From Methylobacterium sp. J-076 (GTDB lineage Bacteria; Pseudomonadota; Alphaproteobacteria; Rhizobiales; Beijerinckiaceae), in assembly GCF_022829405.1 (NCBI RefSeq), contig NZ_JAKSXW010000078.1, forward strand, positions 1 through 64,000: a stretch of 64,000 nucleotides of DNA. The letters run 5' to 3'. Of the stretch, positions 26,605-35,528 are shown in pieces. Below the pieces are notes generated by a model, which was given only the letters and a program-made list of their open reading frames with translations, was not told the DNA's origin and did not search any database. The stretch's first letter is position 1. Each line of letters starts with the position of its first letter. The translations under genes were made by a program, and so were the position numbers.

Positions 26605-26850
26605 ATGTCAGATAAGAACGTCATTGATGTGGCCGTTGCGGCACGGATGGCGACGGCGACTGCAACAGATCTAGCCTATCCAGAAAAAGTTACGCTAGAG
26701 CTAGACTGGCTGCTGGTGGATGGGCGGCATGAGCCGATCCGCCCGGGGATGCGGGTGTCGGCGGAGATCCGGATCGGCGAGCGGCGGGTGCTGGAGTATT
26801 TGCTCTCGCCCGTCGTTCAGGCTGTACAGGAAGCCGGGAGGGAGAGGTGA
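26605..26850 (+). pseudogene. HlyD membrane-fusion protein, C-terminal fragment
   Basis: An 81-codon frame. The last half (LLVDGRHEPIRPGMRVSAEI, then GERRVLEYLLSPVVQAVQEA) is the C-terminal end of HlyD-type adaptor proteins of type I secretion. The first ~20 codons are unrelated. A ribosome-binding site (TAGGAG) precedes the ATG, so the fragment may still be translated, but the helical hairpin and lipoyl domains are missing. Confidence 0.75.
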
Positions 26851-27206
26851 CTTCTGAGAAAGTCGACATAAACGTCAATAAAACGCCCGGCGCTCGCGCA
26901 GATAATTTCAATAATTCTCTTTCCACTAAAAATCTCGCCGTCACATCTGCTATCATAGCATGTAATTTGGCGCTGTCATTGCTTTCAGGTAATATATATC
27001 CTGTACATATAAGTTGGATTATTGCTTTTTATGTTAATGTTGGATTATCGTTGATAATCATATTGTATTTTACATCCAAACTGATGATCTATGCGTCCCG
27101 CAAAAGATTAGGCCGAAAGATAGATATCATTCGCCTTGCTACTGCGTGTGTATCGATTGTAATAAGTACGCAAGACTCGAAAATTGGCGTGTCGAGTGAT
27201 TTGTAG
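26847..27206 (+). CDS. Small AT-rich membrane protein
   Basis: A 119-aa protein with two hydrophobic helices (LAVTSAIIACNLALSLLSG and WIIAFYVNVGLSLIIILYF). GTG 26847 overlaps the stop of the HlyD fragment. Composition is near 38% G+C, quite unlike the host. Function unknown. Confidence 0.5.
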   Translation: MTSEKVDINVNKTPGARADNFNNSLSTKNLAVTSAIIACNLALSLLSGNIYPVHISWIIAFYVNVGLSLIIILYFTSKLMIYASRKRLGRKIDIIRLATACVSIVISTQDSKIGVSSDL

Positions 27207-27230
27207 TTTTTCTTATATAGTCACAATATT

Positions 27231-27488
27231 GTGCCTACTTGTAGCTTAAATGAATGTAAGTACGTATCAGAATTAATTAACAAAACGGATGAAGTATGCG
27301 GTAGTGATATGTGTACTGTGATACTGAAATACAATATTTTTGACGAGTGTGAATATCGGCTCTCTACAATAAGCAAAAGGCTTACAGCATCAGAATTCAA
27401 GCTTCTTCTGAAAAATTTTATGGAAAATAACGTTACAATAATCAGAGCAAATCGCAAAATTGTTCAAACGCGCGCCTGCAAAGCTTAG
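27231..27488 (+). CDS. AT-rich hypothetical ORF
   Basis: An 85-codon frame starting at GTG 27231, with Cys-rich N-terminus (CSLNECKYVSELINKTDEVC) and a helical C-terminus. In such AT-rich DNA an open frame of this length is modest support for a gene. There is no recognisable family and no clear ribosome-binding site. Confidence 0.35.
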   Translation: MPTCSLNECKYVSELINKTDEVCGSDMCTVILKYNIFDECEYRLSTISKRLTASEFKLLLKNFMENNVTIIRANRKIVQTRACKA

Positions 27489-27642
27489 ATTGAAGGAAAT
27501 TATGTCTAATAATGCGATTTCTTTGTAAAAGATATTCAAGGCGACTTTGTGCCCGCCACATTACTGCAGGATTCAAAAGTTAATTTTGTTATCAACCCAA
27601 CTCGAGTATATCCTACTCTGATAACGCCGGGTGTATAACGTT

Positions 27643-27678
27643 GACATCTTCGCCGCAGCAGGATATGAACCAGATTAA
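27643..27678 (+). pseudogene. IS630-family transposase, extreme 3' end
   Basis: Plus-strand reading gives DIFAAAGYEPD followed by TAA at 27676-27678, matching the end of the minus-strand fragment at 25439-25512. It marks the right border of the bounded segment. Confidence 0.6.
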
Positions 27679-27693
27679 ACCGAAATCGCTCTA

Positions 27694-29641
27694 GAAGGCC
27701 GGGTGCTCGGCTCGACCGCCGTCGGAGCCCTCCGAGCTCAGATTGCGGGCAGCCTCGCCACGTTGGGCAACTTCCGCGCTTCCCTGGCGGCCATCAACCT
27801 CAACGGCCTGACCAACCTCGACTCCGGCCTGGACGACGCGCTCTGTTCGCTCGGCGCCGCAGGCACCAACGCCATCCCGCCCGAGGACATGTCCCATCCC
27901 GTCGGCGATCCGGTCAGCGGCGGGCTCGCCGCCGTGCTGAACGGAGAGCTCACCCAAGCCCTCAGCCTCAAAGGCACCGCCGGCGCTCTGGTCGGCACCC
28001 TCGGCACGACCATCACCGGCCAGCTCATTCACAACGCCGGCAGCATGGCCCTCCCAATTCCGGGGTGATCAAACAGGGGGCGTCCTTGCTCACCGCCGGG
28101 TTCGACTTCAGCAAGGGTGGTGTCTTCGATTCGCTCAGCGGCTCCGTCGGCGCCGTCCTCGGCTCGTCCCTCGTCTCCGCCAACGGGATCGCCGGTTCGA
28201 TTGCCGGCAGCGTCGGCAGCTATGCCGGCGGTGCTATCGGCACTGCGCTGATCCCGATTCCCATCGTCGGCTCGTTCATCGGCGACGTGATCGGCACCTT
28301 GATCGGCAATCTGTTCGGTTCCTCCTGTCCCCCCACGGCCACCGTGGTCCTCGGCAATGCCGGCGGCAACCATCTCGGCGTCGTCGCCGAGAATACGGCG
28401 CACGGCGGCAATTCCAGCGTGTTCAACCCGCTGGCCGGCACCATTTCCGGCGCGACCGATGCCGTGCTGGCTGCTGCCACGGGCAGGTTGGCCGGCTTCG
28501 GCGGCACCGGTAACCTTACGATTTCTTCGCGCGGATCCGACCAGCATGTCGTCCTCGCCGACGGCGGCGTCGACTTCCTGACCCGGGACGCCGGCACCTG
28601 GAGCAAGGCCGCGGGCGATGCCGTGCTCTCGCTCGCCCGTACTGCCGACATCGGCGGCGGCGATCCGATCATGCTCGCCGACCTCGGCGCGGCGAGTCAT
28701 CAGGATTCCAGTATCGATGCGGTGGCCGGCGACCTGCAGATTGCGAAGGACTACAAGACCTACCTCGCCAACACCGAGATCATCAACCTGCTGCTCGCCA
28801 CCAATCCAAACAGCAGCTCCGCCATCGGATGGCAGAACACCCTCCTGCGCGCCCAGGAACTCGGCCTCAACCAGATCGGCAGTGGGGACGGATGGTCGGC
28901 GAGCCTCGTCACCGATGGCGGCGTCGACCCCCATACCGGAGAAGCCTACGCGTCCCCCGAGACGATCCTCGACAATAATGGCGTGATCACCGAGGACGCC
29001 TACTTCCACGCCGACGGCACCCAGACCGACTATCAGTATTATCGCCACCAGACCGTCACGCTGTCCGGGGTGACGATCAAGGTCGTCAACGGCGCGACGT
29101 ACACGGTCCTGGGCAGCGGCAACACCATCTCCGGCGGCCACGACGTCAACCTGACCGTGGCCGGGGACCAGAACGGCGTGTCCATCACGGGCGCGCACGC
29201 CACCGTCTCCGCCTGTGGCCGCGGCAGCGGAATCGGCATCAGTGGCGGCACCGTGAACGTCGCCGCCGGAAGCTCCGCCGCGATCACCGGCGAGGGCGAT
29301 GCGGTGCATGCCGAGACAGGTCGGAGGCAATTCGGCCGTCACCGTCAACGGATGGTGGAACGGCAGCTCGGCCTGCGACGGCGCGCACGTGACGGTCAAC
29401 GGCTCAGGCGACACCGGGGCGTGGTCGACGCTGACCGTCAACGGCAACTCGAACTCCAGCGGGGCTGGCTACAACGCCCGGATGGGGATCAACGGCGGCT
29501 GGAACTCGACCGGGACCGCCGATCACACCCGTGTGGGGATCGGAGGCACCGGCAACACGTCGTCGGTGGGGAACGGCTCGGCCGTGACCTTGGCCGGCTC
29601 GAACGAGGGGATGGCCTCGACCGGATCGGGATCGACGCGCA
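27694..29641 (+). pseudogene. Secreted Gly/Asn-rich repeat protein, 5'-truncated and frameshifted
   Basis: Three successive frames together read as one large type I-secreted protein. Frame A (27694-28068) has LGSTAVGALRAQIAGSLATL. Frame B (28065-~29310) has small-residue-rich membrane-like stretches (GAIGTALIPIPIVGSFIGDV), a globular region and beta-repeat units (TYTVLGSGNTISGGHDVNLT). Frame C (~29320-29641) has VTVNGWWNGSSACDGAHVTV-type repeats. The A/B break is at a GGGG run near 28063, where one extra G would restore the frame. The B/C break is at about 29310-29330. The 5' end is cut exactly at the IS630 border. It was probably the substrate of the broken HlyB/HlyD exporter. Confidence 0.65.
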
Positions 29642-29718
29642 AGGGCGCGAAGGCCCGCCCCTCGATCCGCCGTCGGCGCCCGACCCCACCGGGGGCGTGC
29701 GCCGACCGTGGCGGTGTC

Positions 29719-30303
29719 CTACCGCGCGGCCTGTCGCCAGCCGGCCGGATCGGTGAACACGCCGCCCCACAGGCCGAGGCGACGCCCCCAGGCGCGGTCG
29801 CCCGCCGCGCGATACGCCGACGGAGCCTCGCGCGCCGGCACGGCATAGCCCTGGGCGACCATCCATTCGCCGAGATCCGTGCCGCCGGCCAGGCAGGTCG
29901 CGGTGGCCGTCCGGCCGTCTTCCCGGCCGGACGGCGTGCACGTCACGGCCTCCGCGCCGATCCGTGCCGCCAGGGCGGCCTGGATGCGGTGACCGCAGGC
30001 ATAGGGCACCTCCCGGGCATCCGAGCACGTCGCGTCCGCCGCCGGTGCGACGATCCCGGACAGGGCCACCGGGACGCCGTCGATGGCCAGGGTCGCGCCG
30101 TCGATGATCCTCGCGCGTCCGGTGAGCCGTTCGGCGGCCCCCGCCGGGTGGCTGGTGATGACCGCGAGGGCCGCCAGCGCGACGGCCAGGGCGAGGCCGG
30201 GCAGGCCGTCCCGGTCGATGGGGCGGCCGGCGGCGGGGGGGCACAACACCGTGCCGGCGACCGCGGCGATGCCGGTGAGAACGAGGCCGAGGAGGAGGGA
30301 CAT
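29719..30303 (-). CDS. Thermonuclease-like (SNase) protein with N-terminal membrane helices
   Basis: A 194-aa protein. Two N-terminal hydrophobic helices (SLLLGLVLTGIAAVAGTVL and LALAVALAALAVITS) are followed by an SNase-like fold: LTGRARIIDGATLAIDGVPV, LSGIVAP, then a Cys-containing insert and GTDLGEWMVAQGYAVP. The usual catalytic Arg of active nucleases (in the RL.GID motif) is not evident, since the segment reads LSGIVAPAAD, so enzyme activity is doubtful. The C-terminal RRLGLWGGVFTDPAGWR is typical. Confidence 0.8.
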   Translation of the reverse strand: MSLLLGLVLTGIAAVAGTVLCPPAAGRPIDRDGLPGLALAVALAALAVITSHPAGAAERLTGRARIIDGATLAIDGVPVALSGIVAPAADATCSDAREVPYACGHRIQAALAARIGAEAVTCTPSGREDGRTATATCLAGGTDLGEWMVAQGYAVPAREAPSAYRAAGDRAWGRRLGLWGGVFTDPAGWRQAAR

Positions 30304-30380
30304 GAGGGCGGCGCAGCTCCGTTGACGAAATGTCTGTGCGGCCTTCTGCCCATCGCGGAACCCGCGACCCTGACGGCGCG

Positions 30381-30397
30381 TGTCAGCCTCCTGTCAG
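30381..30397 (+). promoter_or_regulatory. Direct repeat TGTCAG-N5-TGTCAG
   Basis: TGTCAG at 30381-30386 and 30392-30397 are 11 bp apart, the helical spacing used by OmpR-type response regulators. They lie about 30 nt before the PepSY-response regulator-kinase operon, so autoregulation is likely. Confidence 0.5.
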
Positions 30398-30424
30398 GTT
30401 CTCTGGCCGACACTGTCCCTCACC

Positions 30425-30736
30425 ATGCCGACCCGCCGCCGCCTCCTCCTCGCCGCCTGCCTGTTCCCCGTCCTGGCCCGGGCCCCGTCCGCGCGCGCCG
30501 ACGAGGAGGCCGACCGCGCCCGCCGCGCCCTCGAGCGGGGCGACATCCGCCCCCTCGATGAGGTGCTGCGCGCCGCCAGCGCGGCCGTGCCCGGCGATGT
30601 CGTCTCCGTCGATCTCAAGCACGACGACGGGCGCTGGCGGTACAAGCTGCGGATCCTCGGGCCGGACGGCAAACGGCGCAGCGTGAAGATCGACGCCCGG
30701 ACGCTCCGCCGCCTCGACGAGGACGACGATGACTGA
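30425..30736 (+). CDS. PepSY-domain periplasmic protein
   Basis: A 103-aa secreted protein: signal peptide (RRRLLLAACLFPVLARAPSA), then one PepSY-like unit (GDIRPLDEVLRAASAAVPGD, DVVSVDLKHDDGRWRYKLRI). It stands first in an operon with a response regulator and kinase; such proteins commonly modulate the partner kinase's sensing. ATG 30425 places the signal peptide correctly. Confidence 0.85.
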   Translation: MPTRRRLLLAACLFPVLARAPSARADEEADRARRALERGDIRPLDEVLRAASAAVPGDVVSVDLKHDDGRWRYKLRILGPDGKRRSVKIDARTLRRLDEDDDD

Positions 30737-30757
30737 TCTCGCAGGGGGGCGCGTTCG

Positions 30758-31438
30758 GTGCGGGTGCTAGTGGTCGAGGACGAGCCGCGCATCGCCGCGG
30801 ACGTGCGGGAGGGCCTGGAGCGGGCCGGCTACGCCGTCGATGGGGTCTCCGACGGTGAGACGGCGTGGTTCCGCGCCGGGACCGAGACCTACGACGCGAT
30901 GATCCTCGACCTCGGCCTGCCGCGCCTCGACGGCCTCGGCGTGCTCCGCCGGCTGCGCGGGTCCGGGGCGGCGGTGCCGGTGCTGATCCTGACCGCCCGC
31001 GACGGATGGCGCGAGCGCGTCGAGGGCATCGATGCGGGGGCGGACGACTACCTCGTGAAGCCCTTCCGGATGGAGGAGCTGATCGCGCGCCTGCGGGCGA
31101 TCCTGCGCCGCACGGCGGGCCACGCCTCGCCCGTGCTGCGCGCCGCCGGCGTGGAGCTCGACACGCGCACCCGGGCGGTGAGCGTGGCCGGCCGCGAGGT
31201 CGACCTGACCGCCCTGGAATACCGGCTCATCGCCTTCCTGCTCCACCACCAGGGTCAGGTGGTCCCCGCGGGCGATCTCCTCGATCATCTGCACGGGACC
31301 GGCAGCGACCGGGAGGCCAACGCCCTGGAGGCCCTGCTGACGCGGTTGCGGCGCAAGCTCGGGCCGGGGGTGGTGGAGACCCGGCGCGGCCAGGGCTACC
31401 TCGTCCCCACGGACCCGCCGGGGGCGGCGGACCGGTGA
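30758..31438 (+). CDS. OmpR-family response regulator
   Basis: A 226-aa two-component regulator. The receiver domain has acidic residues at the VVEDEPRI start, phospho-acceptor Asp in MILDLGLPRLDG (~51) and Lys in YLVKPF (~101). The C-terminal winged helix has LTALEYRLIAFLLHHQGQVV and RRGQGYLV. It is QseB/PmrA-like. The start is GTG 30758; the stop overlaps the kinase start (GTGA). Confidence 0.94.
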   Translation: MRVLVVEDEPRIAADVREGLERAGYAVDGVSDGETAWFRAGTETYDAMILDLGLPRLDGLGVLRRLRGSGAAVPVLILTARDGWRERVEGIDAGADDYLVKPFRMEELIARLRAILRRTAGHASPVLRAAGVELDTRTRAVSVAGREVDLTALEYRLIAFLLHHQGQVVPAGDLLDHLHGTGSDREANALEALLTRLRRKLGPGVVETRRGQGYLVPTDPPGAADR

Positions 31439-32766
31439 GGGCCGGCTCCCTGCTCCTGCGGCTCGGGCTGGCCGCCGCCGCGCTCATCGCCCTCGCGCTC
31501 CTGCTGGCGGGCTTCGGCCTGACGGTCATCTTCGACCGTGTGCTGGACGCGCGCACCGCCGACGAGCTCGACCGCACGGCCAAGCTCCTCGCCGGGCGGG
31601 TCGGCTTGGCGCCGGACGGCGCCCCGACCCTGTCGCGGGAGCCGCCCGACCCCCGGTTCGCGACGCCCTATGGCGGCCTTTACTGGCAGATCGAGGGGTC
31701 CGGCGGACGGGTCCTCCGCTCCCGGTCCCTGTGGGACAAGCGGCTCGACGGGACGGGCGGGGACGGGCCGGCCGTCGCCGACCTGACGGGGCCGGATGGC
31801 GGCCGGCTCCTCGCCCTGTCGCGCCCGGTCGAGATCGGCGGCACCGGAACGCGGCTGCAGGTCACCGTCGCCGAGGACCGGCGCGAGCTCGCCGGGAGCC
31901 GCACCACCTTCCTGCGCCTCCTCGCCCCGTCGCTGGCGGCGCTGTTCGCCGTCCTCACCGTGGCGATGGGCCTCTTCGTCCACCGGGCCCTGGCGCCGTT
32001 CCGCGCCCTGCGGGGCGATCTCGCCGCGGTCCATGCCGGAACCCGGCGGCGGCTGCCCGACGGTTTCCCCGACGAGGTGCGCCCCCTCGTGTCCGATCTC
32101 AACCGGCTTCTCGATGCGCAGGAGCAGGCGCTGGCGCGGGCGCAGGCCAGCGCGGCGGATATGGCGCACGGCCTGAAGACGCCCCTCGCCGTCCTGGATG
32201 CCCTCGCGCGGCAGCACGCCGCCGCGGCGCCGGCCCTCGCCCACGAGATCGCCGAGCAGACCGGGGCGATGGGCGGGCAGGTGGAGCGGGCCCTGGCCCG
32301 CGCCCGCCTGTCGGGGCCGGGCGACCTGCGCCAGCGGCGCTGCACCCTGGCGCCGGTCGTGGCGCGGCTGATCGCGACCATGCGACGGCTGCCTGACGGC
32401 GAGTCGCTCCGCTGGGATGTGGCGGTGCCGGACGCGCTCACCTACCCGGGGGATGAGGGCGAGGTGATGGAGGTGCTTGGCAACCTGCTCGACAACGCCC
32501 GGAAGTGGGCGCACCGGCGCGTGCGCGTCACCGGGGCGACGGACGGTTCGGCCGGCCGCCTGATCGTGAGCGACGACGGCCCCGGCATGGACGAGGCGGC
32601 CCTGGCCGGCCTGGGCCGCGGCGTGCGCTGGGACGAGAGCCGCCCCGGCACCGGCTTCGGCCTCTCGATCGCCCGGGAGGTGGCCGAAACCGCCGGGGCA
32701 CGGCTCGCCTTCGCGAGGACGCCCGACGGCGGATTGACGGTCGAGGTGTCCTGGCCGGTGGAGTGA
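31435..32766 (+). CDS. Sensor histidine kinase, QseC/PmrB-like
   Basis: A 443-aa inner-membrane kinase: TM1 near residues 5-28, a periplasmic sensor of ~130 residues, TM2 near 160-180, HAMP, the dimerisation helix with phospho-accepting His in DMAHGLKTPL, and an ATPase domain with N box GNLLDNARKW, G1 DDGPGMD and G2 GTGFGLSI. It pairs with the response regulator it overlaps. The signal is unknown; the PepSY protein upstream may be involved. Confidence 0.94.
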   Translation: MRAGSLLLRLGLAAAALIALALLLAGFGLTVIFDRVLDARTADELDRTAKLLAGRVGLAPDGAPTLSREPPDPRFATPYGGLYWQIEGSGGRVLRSRSLWDKRLDGTGGDGPAVADLTGPDGGRLLALSRPVEIGGTGTRLQVTVAEDRRELAGSRTTFLRLLAPSLAALFAVLTVAMGLFVHRALAPFRALRGDLAAVHAGTRRRLPDGFPDEVRPLVSDLNRLLDAQEQALARAQASAADMAHGLKTPLAVLDALARQHAAAAPALAHEIAEQTGAMGGQVERALARARLSGPGDLRQRRCTLAPVVARLIATMRRLPDGESLRWDVAVPDALTYPGDEGEVMEVLGNLLDNARKWAHRRVRVTGATDGSAGRLIVSDDGPGMDEAALAGLGRGVRWDESRPGTGFGLSIAREVAETAGARLAFARTPDGGLTVEVSWPVE

Positions 32767-32930
32767 CCCGAGATCCGGCCGGGGGCCGCGGCGCGCCCCC
32801 GCGGGCGGGCGCCCCCGTTCACGATCCCGCCACGCTGTCACGGTGTTGATCGGGGCGGTCCCTTGAGGGTCGTCGCCTGCGCGCCATCCTGCTTCCCCCG
32901 GCCGTGAAGAGCCGGCCTCGGAGGAAGTCC

Positions 32931-34394
32931 ATGGCAGCCGATCCGGCCCCGTCCCCGCATGTCCAGGCCGCCGGTTCCGGCACGGTGCCCCCGGCGGGGA
33001 CCCTGGAGCGGCTCGGCATCCGCTTCACCCACTGGGCCGAGCGCTGGTTTCCGGACGCCTTCATCTTCGTCGCCATCGCCGTGGTCATCGTCGCCCTCGG
33101 CGCCCTGGCCAACGGCGCGCCGGCGGCGTCCGTCGCCAAGAGCTTCGGGGACGGCTTCTGGAGCCTGATTCCCTTCACCATGCAGATGGCCTTCGTCACC
33201 ATCGGCGGCTACGTCGTCGCGGTCTCGCCGCCGGTGCGGGCGCTGATTGAGCGGCTGGCCCAGGTGCCCCGGACCGGTCGCGGGGCGGTGGGCTTCGTGG
33301 CGGGCGCGACCATGGTCTCGTCCTTCGTCAGCTGGGGCCTCAGCCTGATCTTCGGCGGCCTGCTGGTCCGCGCCCTGGCGCGACGAACGGATCTGCGGAT
33401 GGATTACCGGGCCGCGGGGGCGGCGGCCTATCTCGGGCTCGGAGCCACCTGGGCCCTCGGCCTCAGCTCCTCGGCGGCGCAGCTCCAGGCCAACCCCGCG
33501 AGCCTGACGAAGAACCTCCTGGCGATCTCGGGCGTGATCCCCTTCAGCGAGACCATCTTCCTGTGGCAGTCGATGCTGATCGCCGCCATCCTGTTCGTGG
33601 TCTCGGTGGCGATCGCCTACGCCTCGGCGCCCCGTCGGGAGACGGCCGTCACCGCCGAGGCGATGGGGGTCGATGTCGCCCGCGAGGAGACCCGCCTCGC
33701 GCGCCCGCGACAGCCCGGCGAGTGGCTGGAGCATTCGCCGCTCCTCACGATCCTGCTCGTGCTGATCGCCGGGGGCTGGATCGTCCAGGAATTCGCCCGC
33801 CAGTCCTGGATCGTCGCGATCTCGAACCTCAACACGTACAACCTGCTGTTCATCACCCTCGGCCTGTTGCTGCACTGGCGGCCGAAGCGCTTCCTCGTGG
33901 CGGTGGCCAAGTCGGTGCCGGCCACCGCCGGCATCCTGATCCAGTACCCGCTCTACGCGGCGATCAGCGGCATGCTGACCGGCCCCAAGAACGCCGCCGG
34001 GGCCTCGGCCTCGGACGTCATCACCCACGCCTTCGTCAACCTGAACACCACCGGCAGCTTTCCGCTGACCATGGGCGTGTACTCGGCGATCCTCGGTTTC
34101 TTCGTCCCCTCGGGCGGCGGCAAGTGGCTTCTGGAGGCGCCCTACGTGCTCCAGGCCGCCAACGAGCTGAAGGTCCACCTCGGCTGGGCGGTGATGATCT
34201 ACAACGCCGCCGAGGCGTTGCCGAACCTCATCAATCCGTTCTGGATGCTGCCCCTCGTCGGCATCCTCGGCCTGAAGGCGCGGGACATCGTCGGCTTCAG
34301 TTTCCTGCAGCTCATCGTGCACCTGCCGCTGGTGCTGTTCCTGCTCTGGGCGCTGGCCTTCACCCTGACCTACCATCCCCCGATCATGCCCTGA
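32931..34394 (+). CDS. atoE: Short-chain fatty acid transporter (AtoE family)
   Basis: A 487-aa inner-membrane protein with ~12 helices, expected to carry acetoacetate or short-chain fatty acids. Family features: RLGIRFTHWAERWFPDAFIF, TMQMAFVTIGGYVVA, SWGLSLIFGGLLVRALA, NLNTYNLLFITLGLLLHWRP and FFVPSGGGKW. ATG 32931 is preceded by GGAGGAA at the right distance and is preferred over an upstream in-frame GTG. Confidence 0.92.
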   Translation: MAADPAPSPHVQAAGSGTVPPAGTLERLGIRFTHWAERWFPDAFIFVAIAVVIVALGALANGAPAASVAKSFGDGFWSLIPFTMQMAFVTIGGYVVAVSPPVRALIERLAQVPRTGRGAVGFVAGATMVSSFVSWGLSLIFGGLLVRALARRTDLRMDYRAAGAAAYLGLGATWALGLSSSAAQLQANPASLTKNLLAISGVIPFSETIFLWQSMLIAAILFVVSVAIAYASAPRRETAVTAEAMGVDVAREETRLARPRQPGEWLEHSPLLTILLVLIAGGWIVQEFARQSWIVAISNLNTYNLLFITLGLLLHWRPKRFLVAVAKSVPATAGILIQYPLYAAISGMLTGPKNAAGASASDVITHAFVNLNTTGSFPLTMGVYSAILGFFVPSGGGKWLLEAPYVLQAANELKVHLGWAVMIYNAAEALPNLINPFWMLPLVGILGLKARDIVGFSFLQLIVHLPLVLFLLWALAFTLTYHPPIMP

Positions 34395-34511
34395 CGCGCT
34401 CACCCTCCTGCCGATCCGGGCGCGAGGCAGGCCGATTTTCAAGCTTGGCGGATCAAATCGGTTCGAGGATCGTCTGTCAGGCAGGTTCATCGCGAACGAG
34501 GGGTAAGACGA

Positions 34512-35522
34512 GTGAGCGTCGGATTGATCGCCCTGCTGGACGACGTGGCGTTCATGGTCAGGACGGCGGCGGCGTCCCTCGACGATGTGGCGGGCCAGGC
34601 GGCCAGGGCCGGCACGAAGGCGGCCGGCGTCGTCATCGACGATGCCGCCGTCACGCCGCGCTACGTCGTCGGGTTCGCGGCCGAGCGCGAACTCCCGATC
34701 GTCGGCAAGATCGCCCTCGGGTCGTTGCGCAACAAGCTCCTGTTCCTGCTGCCCGGCGCCCTCGCGCTCAGCGCCTTCGCGCCCTGGGCGATCACGCCGC
34801 TCCTGATGCTGGGCGGGGCGTACCTCGGCTACGAAGGGACCGAGAAGGTCTACGAGGCCCTCTTCCCTCACCAAGCCCACGGGGACGGGGGCGCGCACGG
34901 GGACGGGCAGGATCGTCAGGGGGACGGGGGGAGCGACCGGGCCCAGGAAGACCGCCGCGTCGCCAGCGCCATCAAGACCGACTTCATCCTCTCGGCCGAG
35001 ATCATGGCCATCACCCTCGCCGCCCTGCCGGAGGGCGGCTTCTGGATGCGGGCGGCCGTGCTCGCCATCGTCGCCATCGGCATCACCGCGGGCGTCTACG
35101 GCGTGGTCGCGCTGATCGTGAAGGCCGACGATGCCGGCCTCGCCCTCGCCAGGAGCACGGCGGGGCCGCCGTTCGGGGGCGTCGTGCGCGGGGTCGGCCG
35201 GGCCGTGGTCAAGGGCATGCCGATCCTGCTCAGGATCCTCGCCGTCGTCGGGACGGCGGCGATGATCTGGGTCGGCGGCGGCATCGTGATGCACGGGTTG
35301 GAGACCTATGGCATCGCGGCGCCGGCCCACGCCGCCCACGCCGCCGCGGAGGGCGCGGGCTCACTCCTTCCGTTCGCCCGGCAGGTCGTCGAGTGGCTGG
35401 TGACGGCGATGGCGTCGGGCCTGATCGGGTTGATCGTCGGCGGTCTGCTGATCCCGCTGACGCGCGTCGTCCTGGCGCCGGCATGGCAATCCCTGGCGCG
35501 CCTCCGGCATCGCCCCGCCTGA
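34512..35522 (+). CDS. DUF808 family membrane protein
   Basis: A 336-aa inner-membrane protein of the YedI/DUF808 family: LIALLDDVAFMVRTAAASLD, TPRYVVGFAAERELPIV, then several TM helices. Between residues ~117 and 150 there is a Gly/Asp/His-rich low-complexity insert (HGDGGAHGDGQDRQGDGG). Function unknown across the family. The start is GTG 34512 with GAGGGG upstream. Confidence 0.9.
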   Translation: MSVGLIALLDDVAFMVRTAAASLDDVAGQAARAGTKAAGVVIDDAAVTPRYVVGFAAERELPIVGKIALGSLRNKLLFLLPGALALSAFAPWAITPLLMLGGAYLGYEGTEKVYEALFPHQAHGDGGAHGDGQDRQGDGGSDRAQEDRRVASAIKTDFILSAEIMAITLAALPEGGFWMRAAVLAIVAIGITAGVYGVVALIVKADDAGLALARSTAGPPFGGVVRGVGRAVVKGMPILLRILAVVGTAAMIWVGGGIVMHGLETYGIAAPAHAAHAAAEGAGSLLPFARQVVEWLVTAMASGLIGLIVGGLLIPLTRVVLAPAWQSLARLRHRPA

Positions 35523-35528
35523 ACCCCG

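Larger units (their letters stand above)
25426..27691. mobile_element. 2.27-kb segment bounded by inverted IS630-type ends
   Basis: The left end (GATCGTTTTCGATTTAATTT…) and the reverse complement of the right end (GAGCGATTTCGGTTTAATCT…) match over ~50 bp at roughly four of five positions. Each lies next to a TA dinucleotide (25424-25425 and 27692-27693), the IS630-family target. Each end also encodes the last residues of an IS630 transposase reading outward. The interior has no full transposase; instead it holds HlyB, RCC1-like and HlyD fragments and AT-rich genes. It is either two decayed IS copies enclosing captured DNA or a non-autonomous transposon. Confidence 0.7.
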
